Shown piece after piece: positions 1 to 10,400 of a stretch of 64,000 nt of DNA. The stretch spans positions 21,414,764 through 21,478,763 of the forward strand of contig JAKZAP010000020.1 in the NCBI GenBank assembly GCA_023053575.1. The letters are read 5' to 3'. Below the pieces are notes generated by a model that saw only the letters and a list, made by a program, of their open reading frames with translations, ran no database searches and was not told the origin of the DNA. This stretch comes from Branchinecta lynchi (lineage: Eukaryota > Arthropoda > Branchiopoda > Anostraca > Branchinectidae). Within the stretch, counting starts at the first letter, position 1. Each line of letters opens with the position of its first letter. The translations under genes were made by a program, and so were the position numbers.

Positions 1-112
1 AAGTGCCGGAACATTCTCGGAAAGCGAAGTGAGTTTTAGCCGCGGTCGCAAGAACGCACTGCGGATGAGCCAGCAGAGCTTTCCAGACCGCCAGAATCGC
101 CCTATAAGAGCT

Positions 113-1195
113 TGGTCACACTTGCGTCATTTCCGGCCTCTTAGGGTTGCAAAAGTAGAAAAAAGAAAAAGAACACGATACAACTATTTCTTGAAGTGGG
201 TGTTCTAACGCCACCTTGCCCTAGCGCCACCGTATGTTTTCCGCCACCCAGGAAATCTTGCATCATCAAGAGGATTAGTTGGGTCAGACGAAAGAGTCAA
301 ATATTTTGGTAGGTCCACCGCCACCGTATGTTTTCCGCCACCCAGGAAATCTTGCATCATCAAGAGGATTAGTTGGGTCAGACGAAAGAGTCAAATATTT
401 TGGTAGGTCCTCCGCCACCGTATGTTTTCCGCCAACTCATTAGTGCAGGTAGCGCAGGTAGCTGGTTCATGGCGTCCGAGATCTAAATCGTTAAATGCGA
501 AGAGGGTTTACCGCCACTAACTCTACGTTAATCCTAGCTTAACATTTGAAATGATTATTTATTTAAGTCGAACTAAAGAAACTGTAAAACTTCAACAACT
601 CAAGGCCCCCAAACTATTAAAATTTCAAAAGGTGAGAAATCGACCGCAGAAGTGCTTCTCTCGAAGACTTCTTGATACGTAATTTTAGCTTTCAGTAGCC
701 TCTCCTCCAGTTCTCTGTAGACTTAGCGACGTTTTGGAGCAGGTTTGCCTTTAATCGCAGTGATATTTAATCCGGTTGCCGCTCGACACCCCATCAGAAT
801 ATTAGGTCTGACAAGATTTGACCATACCCTCTCGAGGAACCAATCCTCTTGGGGACGTAAGATTTCCTGGGTGGCGGTAAACACCCTTTTCACATTTAAA
901 GAGTTAAACCTGAAACTACCTGCACAGGCTACATGCCCTACCTGAATTAAAAGGCGGCGGAAAGCCGCAGTGGCGTTAGTAGAACACTGCTACCCTAATT
1001 CTTAGTGTTGTCCTGTTAAATTCAGGAGATCAATCAGAGCAAAACAGCTTGTATAATTGTGTTACGGGAACCCTAATTGACCCCTAATTGCAGTCTGTTC
1101 ATTATCCCCAAGCTGCCACAAAACCCATCAAATCTCACGTCCCCTAGAGATTGTCAGTTGTGTGTCGAATAGGCGGCTTTTGAGCCCAGTGTCAC
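113..1195 (+). repeat. Dispersed repeat interrupted by a TIR element
   Basis: Sequence at 113-190 (AGCTTGGTCACACTTG ... GATACAACTA) and 1003-1195 (TTAAATTCAGGAGATCAATC ... AGGCGGCTTTT) is collinear with 7331-7602 at roughly 85-90% by eye. The unit is split here by about 0.8 kb absent at 7331-7602. No coding signal was seen. It probably lies in an SLC35D intron, upstream of the first visible exon. Confidence 0.75.
199..982. mobile_element. TIR element carrying a 94-bp duplication
   Basis: The ends are GTGTTCTAACGCCAC (left) and, in reverse complement, GTGTTCTACTAACGCCAC (right), an imperfect inverted pair. The interior repeats CGCCACCGTATGTTTTCCGC, and a 94-bp unit starting at 225 recurs at 319 and begins again at 413. 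GCCACC-type motifs recur through the element in both orientations. No transposase is visible, so it is non-autonomous; I do not recognise the superfamily. Confidence 0.65.
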
Positions 1196-1388
1196 CAGGA
1201 TCTAAAGGTGAGAGTAGGAGGGCACATTGAGGACACAGGGACAAAAACGTGCAAGAAGAAACGTAGCTGCTGATCATGCGGGAGTCTTAGACAATCGATA
1301 AGGCTCTCTAGTTACCAACTAGCTTCTTCAGCTAACGGTTAAGGAGTTGCAGAAGCGTACCATGCCAATATCTGATTATCTTTTTTAG

Positions 1389-1457
1389 ACACGTAGCAAC
1401 GCGCACCATCCAGTTTTCCGTCTTTGCCATGGTTTTTGGAGCGGTAATTGCTGCCAG
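1389..1457 (+). CDS. SLC35D: SLC35D exon a (membrane segment ending GAVIAA)
   Basis: Preceded by a pyrimidine-rich acceptor (ATCTTTTTTAG) and followed by GTATGA. It encodes residues 1-22 of the visible part, HVATRTIQ then [14 protein letters not shown], a hydrophobic span matching the SLC35D segment that ends GAFIAA in vertebrates. The first base completes a codon begun in an unseen upstream exon; the last two bases, AG, join T of the next exon to give Ser. It is short (69 nt) and identified mainly by phase and by continuity with the next exon. Confidence 0.85.
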
Positions 1458-4400
1458 GTATGAATTTTGTTTTGTTGATTTGTTTATTTATTCCATCCGG
1501 CAAAATTGGCGAGTAGGGTACATTACAAATAAAAAACACAACAGTAAATATTCCTTCAGCCCAACCTGACTGCGAATCATATTAAACGTTCATACAAGAA
1601 TATACACAATAGGTAGCCTTCGTATATTGGTATATTTCAGCAACAAACTTCATAGAAACACTATAGCAACTATTTCGGTATAGTCGCACCAAATTATTAC
1701 TGACAGAGGCAAGCCGGATTTTAAGGTTGTACAACCTTGATTGTCTTAATTTTAACAGTTGTCAGATCTTTTCTAAGATGTTCCACCGAGAGCGTGTTCC
1801 ACCGAGAGCGTGTTCCACCATTCTAATTATTTTCGTGCCTCGTGAAAAGTACTACGCTGACCGTTCCACCATTCTCAAAATAGTAACTATTTGCTTACCA
1901 CACAATAATTACGATCTCTGCGACGTGATTCGCCTGACTGGACGGCATGCCTCGTAACTATAGTAAGTAGGGTGGAACACGCTCTGAGTCGCTCATGGGC
2001 TGGACAGAGGATCAGGTTCGCGCCATCCCGACTGGGATCCCTCCCAATAGTTCCGTTTTTGCTGATACCACGATCTAAAGTCGTTTTTGCAGTTATCGTG
2101 GCATCTGATACCACGGTCAATAGGCGTTTTTGCAGTTACCGGGGTATCTGGCCAGTTATCGTGGGATCAGATATTCAGATACTACTGTCCGACCGTGCTA
2201 ACTGATTGTGGTATCTGAAAAGTCATCTCATTTTCATCAAATTTTGTCAGATTGGTGAGAAAGAAGTTTAGCACTTAGTGGTGTGACTGAACATCTGCTT
2301 TTCTTTTGGGATGTATTCGAAAAGTGCAATTTCGGCAATTTTTGTTTTTGCAGAGCAACCGTATATCAGTTACCACGATAACTGCAAAAACGACTAATTG
2401 CAGATCTAGTTACCGTGGTAACAGCTACCATGGGATCTGCAAAAATGCAACTAATATTTCTCTTCACTACCCGTAGTCAATTACGTATGGAAAATTGGCC
2501 AAAATGGTCGCCCGGAATTGAGTGGCCGGAATTGTCGAAAACGTAAGAAGTTCGTCCGGAAAAACCGGATGGTCTCTTCGCACCATTAACAGGTTATCAT
2601 TTGGTTTTTAAGCAGTCGGTTCAACTTCTGCTGCTGGATCGCCCATTAAAGAGTGTTCTGAATGTTGAGATTTGTTTTCCCGGCCAGAGAAGAAATATAC
2701 TCGGAAACAAAAGTCTGCCAGATTGTGGTGTTCCCGCTAAAGTAACGTGCACACTCGTCGGATTTTAGCAGACGAAAGCGACCGCCCGTGGCCGAATGGG
2801 TCGGCGCGCCCAACTCCTAAGCGAAGGGTCGCTAGTTCTTGTCTCGGTGGTGCCGACCGTTTGGTTTAGGGCGAGGGTTAGTGGCGTTTCCCCGTAAGAC
2901 AAGCCTGAAGTCTACCCAACTTCAAATAAGTACCTATACAAATCTAGGAAAAAGCACCGGAAGCACCAGAAAATTTGCCCCCAACCAGGTATAGCACTCC
3001 CGGCCGAGATACGCGAACCTTAACCGGTAAAAATAAGCTGGCTTTTCAGTTAAACTTTAACTGAAAACATGGTTTAGCCAGATTTGTTTTTCTGTGGTGA
3101 CAAATGTTTAAAACGAATACCAGTGAAAATCCTGCAGACTGTCAGTAAGAAAGCCAGATTTTTGAAAAAGCTTTATCATAGGGATCATGAACTTAGCCAG
3201 TGAGGTCTTACCTTAAGGGAGAGTCCGTGCTTTGCCTGTTTTTCTGCAACGACCGGGCTCCGCCTCCTATTGCAGTGTACGAAGGCGCCAAGTTTCTCAT
3301 TTCTAGCTATTTCTTTCAGTAATGACTTGTCGTTCAACGTAATTGGCTACACCTTCGTGTTCTTGAACGATCTATTCACCGCCCTGAACAGTGTTGTCAT
3401 GAAACAGAAGCTAGATGCCAAAGAGTTGGGCAAGTGGGGATTGCTGTTCTACAACTCGCTGTTCATGCTACCAGTGGCCAGTGCATTTGCTGTCATTACA
3501 GGCGATTTCGACAAGGTGAGTGTCCCCCCCCCCCCCCGCAAACAGATAGGCAACCCCAGGTGCTGGGTATGCGGAGTTTCCTGGATTTTTTTTATGTTTG
3601 TCATTGATACGGAAGTGTGTGCGAAAAACTTGACCCAAAAGTTGAAACTCGTGAATCTGCAGAAGTCGATACACTAGCCCTGCGGCGCCTTCCAAAATAG
3701 ATGGGATTTGCCCTTCCTAGAATTCCTTCGGGATTAGTAATTTTTGCCGCTAGATGCGCTGGTGTAAAGTAAACAACAGCGTGTTACCTCTTGATGTACG
3801 TTTAACCAGGTTTGTTTGGCTATTTTTAATTTCTTTTAGTTTGCCTCTTAGGCCTGGCCATGCTTATTAAGTTTAGTTCAGCTTATTTCTAAACGGAAGC
3901 GGACAAGCCTAAAATTCGCTCAGTGGTCAATGTCTGTCGGCTGACAAGCCGAATACTCGTTCAGTTGTCAGTAAATATATATACATTTTATAGTTAGCAC
4001 TTCTGGTTTAAAATGCCTCTGCCTCTATGTGTACCCTATCCAACTTCATTTTGTCATACTTCACCAAGTTTGTCAGTTCTGGCTTCCGACTTCATTGCTG
4101 ACCGACTATCGCAGGGGGCTAATGCGCAGCTCGGTATGAACCGAAAGCCTAATCGCTTATTCCCCCTTCAAATAGCCAAGATCTAACGTGGGATTGTTAT
4201 TGTTTCTCGAGCGGATCTGGTGGCAATTTGTCACTGGATTTTAGGAAGGGTCTTGATGTGGATTCGTGGTCCTGGTCCTCCTTCCCTTCGTTTGCCATTT
4301 ACTTCAGTCTTTTGCTTTAACCTTATCAGTTTCTCCCTCGAACCCAGTAGTGATTATCATCAGACATTACAAATATCTCTTACGTTTGCTACTTAAATAT

Positions 4401-7400
4401 TTGATACGGTGTCTCCCAAGTGCCATATAGCGATCGCAATTTCTGTCCGTCCGTCGGTCTGTCCAGGTTTTGCTAGTTCGGGCACTTCCACATAAGCTAG
4501 GACGATAAAACTTGGCAGGCGTATCAGGGACCCCAAATGATTAAGTTGGAAATAGTCACTTCCCCGATCCGAGCACCGTGGGGGGAGTGGAGGAAGGGGG
4601 AATCCGGAATCTTGAGGTATTTTTAACTTTTGAACGGGTGATCGGATCGCGATGAAACTTGATATCTGGAACGACATCATGCCTCAGAAGAACCACTTAA
4701 AATCCGGCCCGGATCCGGTGACTTTTGGGGGGAGCTGGAGGGGGCAACCGGAAATCTTGGGAAACGCTATGAGTGGAGGGATCGAGATGAAACTTGGTGG
4801 GAAGACACCTAGCAAACACTAGATACATCATTGACATAACCGAGCCGATTCGGGCACTGTGGGGGGGGGGGGGGGTGGAGGGAGGGGGAATCCGGAATCT
4901 TGAGGTATTTATAACTTTTGAACGGGTGATCGGATCTCGATTGAACTTGATATTTGGAAAGACCTCATACCTCAGACGACCCACTTAAAATCTGGACCGG
5001 ATCCGGTGACTTTTGGGGGGAGCTGCAGGGGGCAACTGGAAATCTTGGGAAACGCTATGAGTGGAGGGATCGAGATGAAACTTGGTGGGAAGACACCTAG
5101 CAAACACTAGATACATCATTGACATAACCGAGCCGATTCGGGCACTGTGGGGGGAGTGGAGGGAGGGGGAATCCGGAATCTTGAGGTATTTATAACTTTT
5201 GAACGGGTGATCGGATCTCGATGGAACTTGATATTTGGAAAGATCTCATGCCTCAGACGACCCCCTTAAAATCCGGACCGGATCCGGTGACTTTTGGGGG
5301 GAGCTGGAGGAGGCAACCGGAAATCTTGGGAAACGCTATGAGTGGAAGGGGTCGAGATGAAACTTGGTGGGAAGACACCTATCAAACACTAGATACATAA
5401 TTGACATGACCGAGCCGATTTGGGCACTGTCGGGGGAGTGGAGGGATGGGGAATCCGGAATCTTGAGGTATTTATAACTTTTGAACGGGTGATCGGGTCT
5501 CGATGGAACTTGATGTTTGGAAAGGCCTCATGCCTCAGACGACCCACTTAAAATCCGGACCAGATCCGGTGACTTTTGGGGGGAGCTGGAGGGGGCAACC
5601 GGAAATCTTGGGAAACGCTATGAGTGGAGGGATCGAGATGAAACTTGGTGGGAAGACACCTAGCAAACACTAGATACATCATTGACATGACCGAGCCGAT
5701 TCGGGCACTGTCGGGGGAGTGGAGGGAGGGGGAATCCGGAATCTTGAGGTATTTATAACTTTTGAACGGGTGACCGGATGTCGATGAAACTTGATATTTG
5801 GAAACACCTCATGCCTCAGACGACCCACTTAAAATCCGGACCGGATCCGGTGACTTTTGGGGGGAGCTGGAGGGGAGAACCGGAAATATTGGAAAACGCT
5901 ATGAGTGGAGGGATCGAGATGAAACTTGGTGGGAAGACACCTAGCAAACACTAGATATATCATTGACATAACCGAGCCGTGCCTACTCGTAACAAGTGCC
6001 ATATGAGCTCGTAGCTCTTGTTATATGTAAGTTTCACAAGCTTCGGATTTAGGTGCACTGAATTTTTGTTTTGTTTTATTGTTTGAACCCTCTTCACATT
6101 GAGATGGGCTAATATTACAACCTGTGTCCGGTAAAGCATGGAGTAGGTTCAGCATGGCAGTCTTATGATGGGAATCTCCAAGTTCTTCTTGTCGGACTTT
6201 TACCCTAATGTAGTAGGCCTGTAAACTATGAAACCATCTTTTACTATTTGCCTCATTTAGTTTCCTGTTTCATGTATGAATCGATTAGAAAGTCTTCGGC
6301 CTCCGTACATTTTTCAAAAAGCTGTTAATTCAAATAAATCTAACAGTCGGCCAGGTGAGGGTTCATGGCTGTCTTAAACTTTTTTCACCACAGAGCTTTC
6401 AGGCAGCCGATTCAGTCGGTCCACTTTTTGTTTGTTTTTGGGATCCCAAAACGTAAGTGGAGGGACACCTATGACATCGCAACAGTTGTCCGTCTGTCCG
6501 TCTTTTAGCATGATAACTCTCGAAGGGAATGAGATATTTGGATGAAACTTGGTTTAAGGATTCATTTGGTCAAGAGTAAGGTCAGGTTCATAGATGGGCT
6601 TTGTAGTAGGGCTACAAAGCCCATTTAGGGGCGGGAGTTCAAATTAAGGGGCAAAAAAAATGTTCTTAAACAGCTAATGTGATAGTCGGTTATGGGGCTA
6701 GAAGACTTGCTGAATACGATGGTGAAACCCATTTTCTCGCCGGACAAGTAGTTCGTCCGGAATCCGGCAAAAAACGGAAAGTTGGTTAAAGTAAAAGTTT
6801 CGTTTGAAGCTGGTTACATGTTCGATTTAGGGGTAAGGAGAAAGGCTGTTACACTTACGTGAAAAGAATTTTCTATCCGGACAACTAGTTCGCCCGGAAT
6901 CCGGTCAAAACCGGAAAATTAGTTAAAAGCAAAATTTTATTTTAAGTTGATTAGTTAGGGGTAAGAAGAATCGCTGAGACTGTATATGACCATCACTTTT
7001 TACCTGGACCTATAATTTGTCCGGAATCCGGTTGTAATCGGAATTTTTTATAAGCCAAAGTTTCATTTGAAGTTGATTAGATAAGGATATACAGATATAG
7101 AGGTATATCTTAACTTGGTTTTTCTCTGATTATTAGCCCGGCGAAGACTGGATATGGCGAAGACAAGACCCAATTATCTTGGTCAAATATTGGATTTTTG
7201 GGATCCGATCGAAACCTTAGGTCTTATTTACCTCGTCCTTGGCATCTCGAAAGTGTAGATGATGACTGGGGAGTTTTGTTCTTCTGCGCTGATATCGAGA
7301 GTGTGATTGTCTGTCTTTAAACGTTCATCTTAGGACTTGGTCACACTTGGCTCATTTCCTGGCTTTTTCAGTTGCGAAAATAGAAAAAAGAAAAAGAACA

Positions 7401-10400
7401 AGATACAACTAACTCTGAATGTTGTCGTTTTAAATTCAGGAGATCAATTAGAGCAAAACAGCGTGTATAATTATGTTACAGGAACCCTAATTGACCCCTA
7501 ATTGCAGTCTGCTCATTAGCCCCAAGCTGCCACAAAGCCTTTCAAATCTCATGTCTCCTAGAGATTTTCAGTTGTTCGTCGAATAGGCGGCTTTTTTAGC
7601 CCAGTGGGACCAAGTTCTTATCCAGGTGCAATTAGCTCCACCTCAGCTCCACCTACAATTGGTAGGCAAAAATTAGTCACCATACTTTGCGGGCAGACGA
7701 TTAGGTTGTCCCGGCCGGATTGTCTTCGCTTTCGTCTTAAAGTCGAGAAAAATTCCGAGCGTGTCCGAAAGCTTTTTCACGGAAAATGCTGCGAGAAAGA
7801 TGCTGAAGTCCGAAAGATGCTCTCGTCGTTTCTTCTTTGAACTTTAGTAAGAGTCGCTATTTCGTTCGTCCCTCTTCATCATTAGCATTCAAAAATCAGC
7901 CGTTGATCGTCCTAATAGGCCCGTATTTTCAACGTGGTCACCAATTGGGGTAAATAAATCCTTTCGAGTGTAACCTTTGATGGCTCTGGGGACAGTAAAC
8001 AGACTAAAGCTTCGGGAGTTAGGTCAAACTTGAGCAGTTTCAGGTCAGTCGAGTTTAAATTCTGTCAGACAAAGGTGAACATAAATATCAAGCTTCCCAG
8101 GATTACTTTATAACTTTGGAAAAAATGTAGAATTGTTTCAGTAATTTAATAATTTCAACAGTGTCTGACATAAAAAGAACACCGTCTTGTATTACTTTCG
8201 AATGATTGCAGTCTACTTTCTGATTTTTCAATACCATTACAAATATTTGTAATAAGTTTTATTTGTTGTTTTTTACTTCAAATAGCCGAGTTAACTGAAA
8301 TTTCTAACAATTTATTTTGGAGTTTGTGAAGTCTAAAGACTAGAAGACAACTAAGTTTGACTCTGACGCACTATTTTTATATGTTTCATTAAACACTAAA
8401 AGAATATACAAAATTAGGTGTTTCTTTTTAATTCTCCCGTCAACCGCGAAAAGTTGCACGGATCTCCGTCGTTTTTCTAACTTCTTCTCGCAAATGCCAC
8501 ACAAATTCTGCACCCTCGCAGCATTTTTCGTAGCATTTTTGACGTCACTAATGCTGCATTAATGACAGAAGAAATTCTAGTCCTAACTGAAAACGCTACG
8601 AAAAATGCTGCATTAATGCTACATTAATGCTGTATTTTGAGCTTTCGGACACGCTCTCCAACTTTCCCATGGGGAATTATGATGGTATAGAAAATGATGA
8701 CAGGAATTCCAGGCTGTGAAGTCCTTCGAGCCACTGGCACATGACGTATATAAGGTTTGAAGCCAAGCTGTCCATCAATTATGAAATGAAAAAAAAAGAA
8801 AGAGATTTCCTTTTTTGGGATCCCAAAACGTAAGTGACCTATGACTTCGTAAAGATGTCCGTCCGTCTGTCTGTTAGCACGATAACTCTCGAAGGGAATT
8901 AGAATATTTTTGTCCAAACTTGGTGTGAGGATAACAAGTAGTTAGCCGGGAATCCGGCCGAAACCGGAAATTTGGCAGAAGTAAGTAAGGAAGTTTTGAT
9001 CAGTTTCGTCAAAGTAGATATGACGTAGGCTGTAGGGATAAACACACATGCTGAATCCATATTTGAAATTGGTCTTTTCAGATGAATACCATTGGCGTTA
9101 ATCTCTTTCTAAATTTTATTAGTAAAATATTTAAGGAGTCTCGCGAAGACCGGATATCTACAAAGCGCAATTGTCTGCATCAAATACTAAATTTTTGGGA
9201 TCCCATCGAAACCTTTGGTCTTGTTTTCTTGATCTGCTAATTATCGCTCTAAGATGTTACGCGAGGGATAGCTATAATTTCCGATGTTTTTGTTGCGGTT
9301 CCCGCAACTGTCCTCAGCGAAAAAACCAAACTAATCATAAAATCCGCGACAATCTTGGTACACGAAATGGTGCAAGATCCCGTCTGGAATTGAACCTCGA
9401 TTCCCCGCTAAGCATTGCAACAGTGAACGCATAACCTGCGCATACCCTATCGTTGAAGTTTAAAGTAAGTTGTATCGAAATTCCATACCAGCGTGACGTC
9501 ACACCCATTTGATCTATTATCTCAGAAACGAAAAATTGTAGTTAATTCCTATCGGTGAATCTATATTTGAATTTATATATATAGAGCCGAGCGGCCGGCG
9601 AGATCCTCACATTTATAAAACGACCTAGGGACAATCAAACCCTATGTTGCGTCCTCAATCACATGACGTCACTGTATCAATCAATCACTATATAGGTCAC
9701 GAGTGTATGGAATTCTGATACAACTTAGTCGACACCATCGTCGACAGTTGGTAAGGGTAAAAAAATGCGCCGCTGCTGCTAAACCTTGCGATCGGCTTAA
9801 TTTTATCCAAGGTCACCAAGTAATGGACCGAAATCCTATTGGTCCCAACCTATCGAGAGCGCATCTTCTGATCAACGCTATTGTGCATGTATTAAATTTG
9901 CAGTTACCAGTTAGTTATCCAAGTAGTACGTACAGTAGAGGTATGCTTATTTGAACACTTCTCTAACTGTTTCACTACCCTGGTTTTGTTACTTACTTAT
10001 GAAACAGTCAAATGGAAAGGAAAAATAGCAAACTTGATATCAGCTAATAGGCAGCTATTTCAGGATTATCTTGACATAGTCTTTCTTTTGAAATTCAGTT
10101 GAATATTATTTACTTTGAATTTATAATGTGCTTCTTCTTCCACTTGAGCCGTCTGTTGGTTCGAACCGCCATCTTCTTGGCTGAAGATGCGCCCCTCCTG
10201 GCAAAGTATTCAGATTGTGAAAGGAAAACCAGGTGGCATTTGAGTCACCATCAGCTGCGCTATCAGCAAAATATTCAGAAAGTTAAAGAAACGTGAATGA
10301 TAAAAACGTTTTCGGCAAGTATTTTATAGTAAGAAATGCCTTCTTTGGGTTTTAGGTTTTTTCTTTGGTGAACGTTAACTGTTAGGCGACGTTCACATAA

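Noticed and set aside
225..430. CRISPR-like direct repeats
   Set aside because: Only two full copies of a 94-bp unit with no distinct spacers, in a eukaryotic TIR element.
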